Positions 1 through 6,093 of a DNA stretch of 6,839 nt are shown here, in pieces (the stretch's first letter is position 1; every line of letters starts with the position of its first letter). The notes below the pieces were generated by a model that did not search any database, had not been told where the DNA came from, and was given only the letters and a program-made list of their open reading frames with translations. Source of the stretch: an uncultured Clostridia bacterium. Its GTDB lineage: Bacteria; Bacillota; Clostridia; Tissierellales; Peptoniphilaceae. The stretch is taken from contig CAMEGD010000076.1 of the NCBI GenBank assembly GCA_945916025.1, forward strand, positions 1 to 6,839. Direction: 5' to 3'. Made by a program: the position numbers and the translations under genes.

Positions 1-2572
1 TTTTAAATTCAATTTTTTCTCCATTGGAACTTAAAATTATCTTGTCTCCAGGTTTTATCTTTTCAGATATTAAAGCTCTGGATATTTCAGTTTCAATTTC
101 CTTTTGTATAAATCTCTTAACTGGTCTAGCCCCAAATTGAACATTATATGATGAGTCTAAGATAAAGTCCTTAGCTCTTTCATCAAGGTCTAGGTCAATG
201 TGCATTTCCCTTAGTCTCTTTCTTAAGTCTTCAATTTGAAGGTCGATTATTTCAAAGATTTGGTCTCTTTGAAGTGGCTTAAATAAGACTATTTCATCTA
301 TCCTATTTAAGAACTCTGGTTTGAAGGCCCTATATAGTTGGCTTTCAACCTTTTGTCTTGCATCTTCAGAAATTGTTCCATCTTCTTGTATGCCATCTAA
401 TAAGTCTATAGAACCTATGTTAGAAGTCATGATTATTACAGTGTTTTTAAAGTCCACTGTCCTACCTTGGTTATCAGTAAGTCTACCGTCATCTAGGACT
501 TGAAGTAAAATATTAAATACATCTGGATGGGCCTTTTCTATTTCATCAAATAGAATTACTGAATATGGCTTTCTTCTTACAGCTTCTGTAAGTTGACCAC
601 CTTCTTCATACCCTACATATCCTGGAGGTGCTCCTACAAGTCTAGAAACTGTATGTTTTTCCATATATTCAGACATATCTATCCTTATAATGTTTTTTTC
701 ATCATCAAACAAGGATTGGGCTAGAGCCTTTGAAAGTTCTGTTTTACCTACTCCAGTAGGGCCTAAGAAGATAAATGATCCTATTGGCCTTGTTGGAGAT
801 TTTAGACCAGACCTGGACCTAATTACAGCGTCAGTTACAGCTTGGACTGCTTCGTCTTGGCCTACTACCCTCTTGTGTAGGATTTGGTCTAGGTGCAATA
901 GTTTTTCCCTTTCAGTTTCTTGTAACTTTGTAATTGGGATTCCTGTCCAACGAGAAACTACTTCTGCAATTTCATCTTCAGTAACTTCTTCCTTAACGAT
1001 CTTGTCTGCATTTTTTTCCTTCTCAGTTAAGTCTTTTAGGTCTTTTTCAAGTTTTGGAAGTTCTCCATACTTTAAGACTGAAAGACTTTCTAAGTCATAC
1101 TTTCTTTCTGCTTCAGCAATTTTTTGTTTTGTAAGGTCTATTTTTTCCTTAAGTTCTTTAATTTGATGGATAGAAAGTTTTTCTTCCTCCCATTTTGCAC
1201 TTAATTCATCAAATCTATTTTGTTCTTCAGAAATTTCTTCTTCAACTTTTTCAAGTCTAGCAATAGAATTTAGGTCATCTTCCTTTTTAAGGGCTTGCTT
1301 TTCAATTTCCAAGGTCATTATTCTTCTTCTAATTTCATCCATGGACTCTGGCATAGATTCCATCTCTGTCCTTAGCATAGAAGATGCCTCGTCCATAAGG
1401 TCTATAGCCTTGTCTGGAAGGAACCTGTCTGTAATGTACCTATCAGAATAAACTGCTGCTGCAATTACTGCTCCATCAGATATTCTAATTCCGTGGTGAA
1501 TTTCATACTTTTCCTTTATTCCTCTAAGGATAGAAATAGTATCTTCAACTGTAGGTTCATTTACCAGTACCTTTTGGAACCTTCTCTCAAGGGCCTTGTC
1601 CTTTTCTATATTTTCCCTAAATTCATCTAAGGTAGTTGCTCCTATAGCGTGAAGTTCTCCTCTTGCTAACATTGGCTTTAGTAAGTTCGAAGCATCCATA
1701 CTGCCTTCAGCTTTACCTGCTCCTACTATGTTGTGAATTTCATCTATAAATAGGATTATTTCTCCATCAGATTTTTTTACTTCGTTTAGGACAGCCTTAA
1801 GCCTTTCTTCAAAGTCTCCCCTATACTTGGCACCGGCTACTAAAGCTCCCATATCTAATGAAAAGATAGTCTTTCCAAGTAAACTTGAAGGGACGTCGCC
1901 ATTAACAATTCTTTGGGCAAGACCTTCTACAATGGCAGTCTTACCAACTCCAGGCTCTCCTATTAAAACTGGGTTATTTTTAGTCCTTCTTGAAAGGATT
2001 CTAATGGTATTTCTAATTTCTTCGTCCCTGCCAATTACAGGGTCCATTTTTCCTTCTTTTACATTTTTTGTAACATCAGTTCCAAATTTTTCTAGAGCTT
2101 CATAGGTCCCCTCTGGATTGTCTGAAGTTACATTTTGATTACCCCTTACTTGTTGAAGGAAGTTTAAGAAGGTGTTTTTTTCTATATTAAATTCTCTAAA
2201 TATTTTTTCAGACTTTATCCTCTTTTGTTTTAACAAAGAAAGATAAAGGTGTTCTACGCTAATATATTCGTCTTGAAAGTCATTGGCAATTTTTTGAGCA
2301 TCATTTAATACCTTATTTAGGTCCTGACTTGCATAAGTTGAACCTCCAGATTGTTTTGGAAGTTTTGATAAGTCTTGATTTATCCTATTTCTATAGGAAT
2401 TAAGATCAACTCCCATTAGACTTAGAATTCTAGATATTAGCCCTTCCCTATCATTTATTAGGGCAAAGTGTAGGTGAAGCTCATCTACTTGAGGATTGCC
2501 TAAGCTCATGCACTCGTTGTTAGCATCTTGTACTGCTTGTATTGATTTTTGTGTAAATTTGTTTAAGTCCAT
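1..2572 (-). CDS. clpB: ATP-dependent chaperone ClpB (Hsp100 disaggregase), 3' end cut by window edge
   Basis: Cytosolic AAA+ hexameric disaggregase that pulls polypeptides out of aggregates through its central pore, working with Hsp70 (family knowledge). The frame is open from ATG at 2572 to the left edge: 857 codons with no stop. E. coli ClpB is 857 residues and landmarks here run one residue behind it, so only a few C-terminal residues are probably missing. Visible landmarks: double Clp_N domain about 1-145; first ATPase domain with Walker A GEPGVGKT 205-212, pore-loop tyrosine in GAKYRG at 250, Walker B DE 277-278, arginine fingers R330 and R331; coiled-coil middle domain about 405-520, which marks ClpB rather than ClpA or ClpX; second ATPase domain with Walker A GPTGVGKT 604-611, pore tyrosine in GYVGY at 652, Walker B DE 676-677, sensor-2 GAR ending at R816. 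All catalytic residues are intact and there is no frameshift. The start is preceded by an AAGGGGGAT ribosome binding site 8 bases upstream. It is the second gene of an operon behind the J-domain gene, 17 bases away, with no promoter seen between them. Confidence 0.97.
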   Translation of the reverse strand, partial: MDLNKFTQKSIQAVQDANNECMSLGNPQVDELHLHFALINDREGLISRILSLMGVDLNSYRNRINQDLSKLPKQSGGSTYASQDLNKVLNDAQKIANDFQDEYISVEHLYLSLLKQKRIKSEKIFREFNIEKNTFLNFLQQVRGNQNVTSDNPEGTYEALEKFGTDVTKNVKEGKMDPVIGRDEEIRNTIRILSRRTKNNPVLIGEPGVGKTAIVEGLAQRIVNGDVPSSLLGKTIFSLDMGALVAGAKYRGDFEERLKAVLNEVKKSDGEIILFIDEIHNIVGAGKAEGSMDASNLLKPMLARGELHAIGATTLDEFRENIEKDKALERRFQKVLVNEPTVEDTISILRGIKEKYEIHHGIRISDGAVIAAAVYSDRYITDRFLPDKAIDLMDEASSMLRTEMESMPESMDEIRRRIMTLEIEKQALKKEDDLNSIARLEKVEEEISEEQNRFDELSAKWEEEKLSIHQIKELKEKIDLTKQKIAEAERKYDLESLSVLKYGELPKLEKDLKDLTEKEKNADKIVKEEVTEDEIAEVVSRWTGIPITKLQETEREKLLHLDQILHKRVVGQDEAVQAVTDAVIRSRSGLKSPTRPIGSFIFLGPTGVGKTELSKALAQSLFDDEKNIIRIDMSEYMEKHTVSRLVGAPPGYVGYEEGGQLTEAVRRKPYSVILFDEIEKAHPDVFNILLQVLDDGRLTDNQGRTVDFKNTVIIMTSNIGSIDLLDGIQEDGTISEDARQKVESQLYRAFKPEFLNRIDEIVLFKPLQRDQIFEIIDLQIEDLRKRLREMHIDLDLDERAKDFILDSSYNVQFGARPVKRFIQKEIETEISRALISEKIKPGDKIILSSNGEKIEFK

Positions 2573-2590
2573 AATACTCTATCCCCCTTA

Positions 2591-3505
2591 TTATTTAGTT
2601 TTGTATGAACTTTGAAGTCTCTTGTATAAGTCTTCTTGGTCTTTAGTTAATTTGTCAGGGTTTACAATTTTAAACTCAACTAAAAGGTCTCCCTTTACCT
2701 TGTTTAAGTTTTCAAATCCCCTGTTTTTTACTTTAACTCTTTGTCCAGATTTTGTTCTTTCTGGAATCTTAATTTTTATTGAGCCAGTAACTGGCCTAAC
2801 TATAGTTTCTCCACCAAAGTATCCATCCCATGGATAGACTTCAGCAGTATAAATTATGTCATTTCCTTCTAATTTTTGGGAACTATCCTCTAGGACATTA
2901 ATTTCAAATAGAATATCTCCATCTATGCCCCATTTTTCTCCCTTAACCTTTAATTTTTTGCCTGTAGTAATTCCCTTAGGAACCTTTACATCTAAGGTTA
3001 CATTTTGGCCATTAAAGTTTACACTAACTGGCTTAGTTACCCCCTTGTAGGCTTCTTCTAAGGATATGTTAAACCTAGAGTTGTATTGGGCCCTATTTCT
3101 AGCTTTTTTTCTAGAGCCTACCCCTCCAAACAAGTCCTCAAATCCAAATCCCTTTGAAGATGTAGTTTGTCTAGAACTACCTCCTCCAAAAAACATATCA
3201 AAGAAGTCACTAAAGTCTCCAACATTTGAAGATGTATAAGTGTAGCCAAAGTCATTAGGATTAAAGTTTTGACCTCCTTGGAAGTTGTATCCAGATCCAA
3301 ATTGGTCGTATTGTTTTCTCTTTTTGTCATCACTTAAGACTTCATAGGCTTCTGTAACTTCCTTAAATTTTTCTTGGGCTACTTCATCATTAGGATTAAG
3401 GTCAGGATGGTACTTTTTAGCAAGTTTTCTGTACTTTGATTTAATTTCACTTGTTGTAGCCTTTTTATCCACCCCAAGTATCTTATAGTAATCTTTATAT
3501 TCCAA
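2591..3505 (-). CDS. Class B (zinc-finger-less, CbpA-like) J-domain co-chaperone
   Basis: Hsp40-type co-chaperone: its J domain stimulates Hsp70 (DnaK) ATP hydrolysis while its C-terminal domains bind unfolded clients. The 304 residues show a J domain (1-70) with the catalytic HPD at 33-35 and a QYDQFG end. A G/F-rich linker (about 70-135) follows, containing the FSDFFDMFFGGG segment (98-109). Two DnaJ_C beta domains lie at about 140-215 and 216-285, followed by a short charged tail that probably dimerises. The four CxxCxGxG zinc repeats of true DnaJ are absent and the protein has no cysteine at all, so it resembles CbpA or eukaryotic DNAJB proteins. The start is TTG at 3505, supported by a GAGGGTGA ribosome binding site 7 bases upstream. 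The J domain would be destroyed by the next methionine (104), and an in-frame TAA immediately precedes the TTG. It is first in an operon with clpB, which suggests it is the partner supplying clients for disaggregation. The symbol is left blank because dnaJ proper is normally beside dnaK, and neither is seen here. Confidence 0.93.
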   Translation of the reverse strand: MEYKDYYKILGVDKKATTSEIKSKYRKLAKKYHPDLNPNDEVAQEKFKEVTEAYEVLSDDKKRKQYDQFGSGYNFQGGQNFNPNDFGYTYTSSNVGDFSDFFDMFFGGGSSRQTTSSKGFGFEDLFGGVGSRKKARNRAQYNSRFNISLEEAYKGVTKPVSVNFNGQNVTLDVKVPKGITTGKKLKVKGEKWGIDGDILFEINVLEDSSQKLEGNDIIYTAEVYPWDGYFGGETIVRPVTGSIKIKIPERTKSGQRVKVKNRGFENLNKVKGDLLVEFKIVNPDKLTKDQEDLYKRLQSSYKTK

Positions 3506-3512
3506 TTATATT

Positions 3513-3521
3513 TCACCCTCT
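3513..3521 (-). promoter_or_regulatory. Ribosome binding site fixing the TTG start of the J-domain gene
   Basis: Minus-strand AGAGGGTGA lies 7 bases before the TTG at 3505. It is the only Shine-Dalgarno-like run in the leader at proper distance from an in-frame start, and it decides the start codon because the J domain has no in-frame ATG. Confidence 0.75.
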
Positions 3522-3536
3522 TTATTCATAAAATGA

Positions 3537-3557
3537 CCAGAAGGATATACCTTCTGG
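3537..3557 (-). repeat. Perfect 8-bp inverted repeat in the leader of the chaperone operon
   Basis: CCAGAAGG at 3537-3544 and CCTTCTGG at 3550-3557 are exact reverse complements around a 5-base ATATA centre. The minus strand reads this within the presumed 5' leader, ending 15 bases before the ribosome binding site. It could be an RNA hairpin affecting translation or mRNA stability, or a DNA operator for a dimeric regulator. It is a poor intrinsic terminator because no continuous T run follows on either strand. It does not match CIRCE (TTAGCACTC-N9-GAGTGCTAA) or the CtsR heptad repeat. Confidence 0.8.
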
Positions 3558-3578
3558 CCTAATCATCTACTTTTATTT

Positions 3579-3607
3579 AGTATATCGAAGATTGTAATTA
3601 AATATTT
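3579..3607 (-). promoter_or_regulatory. Candidate promoter of the J-domain/clpB operon
   Basis: A minus-strand TATACT (3584-3579) matches the sigma-A -10 consensus at five of six positions. It would give a start near 3572 and a leader of about 67 bases that includes the 3537-3557 inverted repeat. No good TTGACA lies 17 bases upstream (the site at 3607-3602 reads AAATAT), so either an activator, another sigma factor or another promoter may be used. The AT-rich stretch contains other weak TATA-like matches, so this is tentative. Confidence 0.35.
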
Positions 3608-3625
3608 TAAAGTTTGATTTAAAAT
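3604..3625. repeat. AT-rich 8-bp inverted repeat overlapping the candidate -35 region
   Basis: ATTTTAAA (3604-3611) and TTTAAAAT (3618-3625) are perfect reverse complements separated by GTTTGA. The left arm overlaps where the -35 element of the chaperone operon would lie. It may be an operator, but at this AT content short palindromes also arise by chance. The rest of the 3506-3674 gap is AT-rich and holds no convincing gene or intrinsic terminator. Confidence 0.4.
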
Positions 3626-3674
3626 TAATTAATATTCTTAATCTACACCTCTTATATACCCGAACCTTTATATA

Positions 3675-4637
3675 CTAAACTCTTTTATTAAAATTTAGTG
3701 ACTTTATTTGGGCTTTTATTTTTTCTTCCCTTTCTGCTCTAGTTTCTGACTTAAACTCTAATACAAGATAGTCAGGATTGATTTTCTCAATTACTTTTTT
3801 TGCCTTGGAAGACTTGGAGATACTGTGAGCATCAATGTTCTTTACAGCTTCATAGATTTGTCTAAACCTTTCATAAAAATCATCTGATAAATCAGGAGGA
3901 TTTTCCTTTACCCTTTTTATTTCATCTCCAGTAACAGAAACGTGAAGGTGGATTCCCTTAAAATAATCTATAAGGTCTTTGTGGTCATCTATTATCTTTT
4001 CCACATAATCCCACCCTTCATCCTCTGTTTTTATTTCAGGATTGGTGTTCATTAGGTGGCCAATATCTAACATAAATCCAATATTCTTATAGTCTATTTT
4101 ATCTATAAGCCTTTTTGTTAGGTTTACATCAGTAAATTTTAGGCCAGGAAAATAAAGATTTTCTAATAAAAATAGGTTTTCAATTTTAGACTTTTTAATG
4201 ATTTCGTTAATTAATTCAGCTGATGCATCTATAATTTCTTCATCTGTAAAATGATGGTTTTGGTTTAAGTATTCTAAAGAGGTTGTATTGGCAACATGAA
4301 AAACTGAGTACCTGCAATTTTCTTTAGAATATTCTAAGTCCTGTAAATAATAATCTGAAAGGTCTTCTGGATTTTTTGTATAAAATCCCTCTGCCACTTC
4401 CAGAGACCCAAACTCTTCAATTACCCTCTTATGGTCTTTTTTGTAGTAGTCTACCCAGGATGTAAAAAAGGGTAAGTGTATCCCCTCAACAAGGTCCTTC
4501 TCAATAAGGTCTTCTCCACACCTAACTATTTCTATCCCATCTAGGCCAAGGTCATAAAGGGATTTTTTAAAGTCTTCCATAGACTCATATTCTTTTAAAT
4601 AACTTCCCCACTCTATAAAACTTAATAATTTTTTCAA
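3675..4637 (-). CDS. TIM-barrel protein of the AP endonuclease 2 / sugar phosphate isomerase-epimerase superfamily
   Basis: A 320-residue soluble protein with the alternating beta/alpha pattern of xylose-isomerase-like TIM barrels. Strand-end motifs run in order: GLDGIEIV (31-38), GIHLPFF (52-58), VFHVANTT (112-119), LFLLEN with E159, GFMLDIGH with D191 and H194, GIHLHVS with H230 and H232, and YLVLEF with E294. E159, D191, a histidine of the HLH motif and E294 are placed like the divalent-metal ligands of this superfamily, so the protein is probably an active metalloenzyme. The substrate cannot be named: relatives include endonuclease IV, sugar isomerases and epimerases. It lacks the full nine-ligand three-zinc signature I would expect of endonuclease IV, so a sugar- or polyol-type isomerase is the more likely guess. 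There is no signal peptide or membrane segment. The start is TTG at 4637 behind an AGGAAG ribosome binding site 7 bases upstream; the next methionine (20) would remove the first barrel strand. It is transcribed alone, 169 bases upstream of the J-domain gene. Confidence 0.82.
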   Translation of the reverse strand: MKKLLSFIEWGSYLKEYESMEDFKKSLYDLGLDGIEIVRCGEDLIEKDLVEGIHLPFFTSWVDYYKKDHKRVIEEFGSLEVAEGFYTKNPEDLSDYYLQDLEYSKENCRYSVFHVANTTSLEYLNQNHHFTDEEIIDASAELINEIIKKSKIENLFLLENLYFPGLKFTDVNLTKRLIDKIDYKNIGFMLDIGHLMNTNPEIKTEDEGWDYVEKIIDDHKDLIDYFKGIHLHVSVTGDEIKRVKENPPDLSDDFYERFRQIYEAVKNIDAHSISKSSKAKKVIEKINPDYLVLEFKSETRAEREEKIKAQIKSLNFNKRV

Positions 4638-4644
4638 TATTTTT

Positions 4645-4650
4645 CTTCCT
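4645..4650 (-). promoter_or_regulatory. Ribosome binding site fixing the TTG start of the TIM-barrel gene
   Basis: Minus-strand AGGAAG, 7 bases before the TTG at 4637. It supports this start over the downstream methionine codon at residue 20, which would cut off the first beta strand. Confidence 0.7.
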
Positions 4651-4666
4651 ATCTATTAATTAAATT

Positions 4667-4672
4667 ATTATA
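4667..4672 (-). promoter_or_regulatory. Candidate -10 element for the TIM-barrel gene
   Basis: A perfect TATAAT on the minus strand would place the transcript start near 4660, leaving a leader of about 22 bases that includes the AGGAAG site. No clear TTGACA is found 16-18 bases upstream; a TTGATA lies only 10 bases away. It forms half of a compact divergent promoter region with trkA. Confidence 0.45.
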
Positions 4673-4705
4673 CCCTAAAGTCTATCAAATAAATATGAAA
4701 TGTTC

Positions 4706-4711
4706 TATAAT
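4706..4711 (+). promoter_or_regulatory. Candidate -10 element for trkA-trkH
   Basis: A perfect TATAAT, with only a weak -35 candidate (CTATCA at 4682-4687, 18 bases upstream). It is 7 bases from the ribosome binding site, so a transcript starting at the usual distance (about 4718) would have a leader of only about 11 bases. Another promoter further upstream is therefore possible. Confidence 0.4.
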
Positions 4712-4715
4712 ATCA

Positions 4716-4724
4716 AAAGGAGGT
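4716..4724 (+). promoter_or_regulatory. Strong ribosome binding site of trkA
   Basis: AAAGGAGGT is a near-perfect anti-16S match, 4 bases before the ATG at 4729. An out-of-frame ATG at 4725-4727 directly follows it but is too close for efficient initiation and opens a different frame from TrkA. Confidence 0.85.
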
Positions 4725-4728
4725 ATGG

Positions 4729-6093
4729 ATGAAAATTGTAATTGTAGGAGCCGGAAAGGTTGGAGAAGTCTTGTGTAAGGACTTATCATCTGAAGGCTAC
4801 GATATAGTATTAATAGAAAAAAATAGGGATAAGCTCGAAAGTGTAATAGACATCGCTGATATAACTGGCGTTGTTGGCAATGGAGCTTCCCACGATATTC
4901 AAATTCAAGCGGGAGTAGAAGATTGCGATATTTTTATTGCAGTATCTCAACACGATGAAATAAATATTATAGCCTCTATTATGGCTAAAAAATTAGGAGC
5001 AAAAAGCACCCTAGCTAGGGTTAGGTCTCCTGAATATTCTGACAATGTTAACTTTGCCCAAAAAGAACTAGGCATAAGTCTTATGATAAATCCAGAAAAG
5101 GAATCTGCCAAGGCTATAATGGACATCCTAAAGTTTACAAGCGCCAACAATGTAGAAACCTTTATGCAAGGAAAAGTTAATATAGTAGAGTTTACAATTA
5201 AAGAAAACAATCCTATTAACAATATGGCCTTAAAGGATATTAGGATAACCAAAGAAAAAATACTGACTTGCTCTGTATTTAGAGATGGAGAAATATATAT
5301 TCCTAATGGAGACTTTGTCTTTAGAACTGGAGACAAAATCAACGTAACTGGTACAGTAAAGGCTATAAATGAATTTATAATAAATGTAAACTATAACACT
5401 AAGCCAGTAAAATCAGTAATGATAATTGGTGGTGGAGAACTTTCTTACTACTTAACTGAGGATCTTTTAAACAAGAAATTTAGGGTCAAAGTTATTGAAG
5501 TAGATGAAGAAAGGGCAAATTATTTAGCCGAATCTTTTCCAAATGCCATAATTATCCACGCAGATGGAACAGACCACAACACCTTACTTGAACAAAGAAT
5601 AGAATCCTATGATGCTGTAATTTCTTCTACTAACATTGATGAAGAAAATATGATGATTTCTATTTTTTCCCAAGGTTTAGGTATTCAAAAAAATATAGCA
5701 AAAATTTCAAGGGACTTACTAAAGCCTATAGCAGAAAAAATAGGCATTGACTCAGCTATAACTCCTAAGAAGATAGTTGCTGATAGTATAATTAAGTATG
5801 TTCGTTCAAGACTGGCAACTAAAGGCTCTAGAGTTGAAATCTTACACAGGCTTATAGATGGAAAAGTAGAAGCTATCCAGTTTCATATAACTGAAGAATC
5901 AAAAGCCTTAGAAGTTCCTTTAAAGGACCTAGACACAAAACCTGGAGTATTAATCGCCTGTATAAGAAGAGGAGACAATATAATATTCCCTGGTGGTGAC
6001 GACTTTGTAATTAAGGGAGATAGGGTCCTAGTAGTAACTACTAGAAAATATTTTGATGAATTTGAAGATGTATTGGTAGGTCATGATGAATAA
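4729..6093 (+). CDS. trkA: Trk potassium uptake system, peripheral nucleotide-binding subunit TrkA
   Basis: Cytosolic regulatory ring of the Trk K+ uptake system: it binds NAD(H)/ATP-type nucleotides and gates the TrkH membrane subunit (family knowledge). Its 454 residues are close to the 458 of E. coli TrkA. Two tandem RCK units are visible. First RCK_N is about 1-120, with Rossmann motif G7-A-G9-K-V-G12 and acidic E30 at the end of strand 2. First RCK_C is about 140-222. Second RCK_N is about 228-345, with G234-G-G-E-L-S239 and E257. Second RCK_C is about 370-452. The tandem architecture separates it from single-unit KtrA. In the second Rossmann motif the usual third glycine is serine, which may weaken nucleotide binding there, while the first motif is classical. 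The ATG start follows a strong AAAGGAGGT site. The 3' end overlaps trkH, giving a trkA-trkH operon transcribed divergently from the TIM-barrel gene. Confidence 0.96.
   Translation: MKIVIVGAGKVGEVLCKDLSSEGYDIVLIEKNRDKLESVIDIADITGVVGNGASHDIQIQAGVEDCDIFIAVSQHDEINIIASIMAKKLGAKSTLARVRSPEYSDNVNFAQKELGISLMINPEKESAKAIMDILKFTSANNVETFMQGKVNIVEFTIKENNPINNMALKDIRITKEKILTCSVFRDGEIYIPNGDFVFRTGDKINVTGTVKAINEFIINVNYNTKPVKSVMIIGGGELSYYLTEDLLNKKFRVKVIEVDEERANYLAESFPNAIIIHADGTDHNTLLEQRIESYDAVISSTNIDEENMMISIFSQGLGIQKNIAKISRDLLKPIAEKIGIDSAITPKKIVADSIIKYVRSRLATKGSRVEILHRLIDGKVEAIQFHITEESKALEVPLKDLDTKPGVLIACIRRGDNIIFPGGDDFVIKGDRVLVVTTRKYFDEFEDVLVGHDE

Noticed and set aside
690..1166. 158-residue open frame on the plus strand
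   Set aside because: It is antisense to the second half of clpB, is very rich in serine and phenylalanine as expected from reversed codons of a charged coiled-coil and ATPase, and has no homology-like motif.
1827..2105. 92-residue open frame on the plus strand
   Set aside because: Antisense to the first ATPase domain of clpB, which is clearly the coding strand.
2622..3050. Two plus-strand open frames of 71 and 64 residues (2622-2837, 2856-3050)
   Set aside because: Both are antisense to the C-terminal domains of the J-domain gene and lack ribosome binding sites or recognisable motifs.
3118..3333. 71-residue minus-strand open frame
   Set aside because: An out-of-frame reading within the J-domain gene over its G/F-rich region; the main frame carries the family motifs.
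3537..3557. Intrinsic terminator for the TIM-barrel gene
   Set aside because: The stem is good, but the minus strand continues TCATTTTATG without a proper T run and the hairpin is inside the likely leader of the next operon.
3500..3680. CIRCE or CtsR operator
   Set aside because: No TTAGCACTC/GAGTGCTAA pair and no tandem GGTCAAA heptads are present on either strand of the leader.
4947..5342. 131-residue minus-strand open frame
   Set aside because: Antisense to trkA; its hydrophobic composition follows from reversed codons and trkA is unambiguous.
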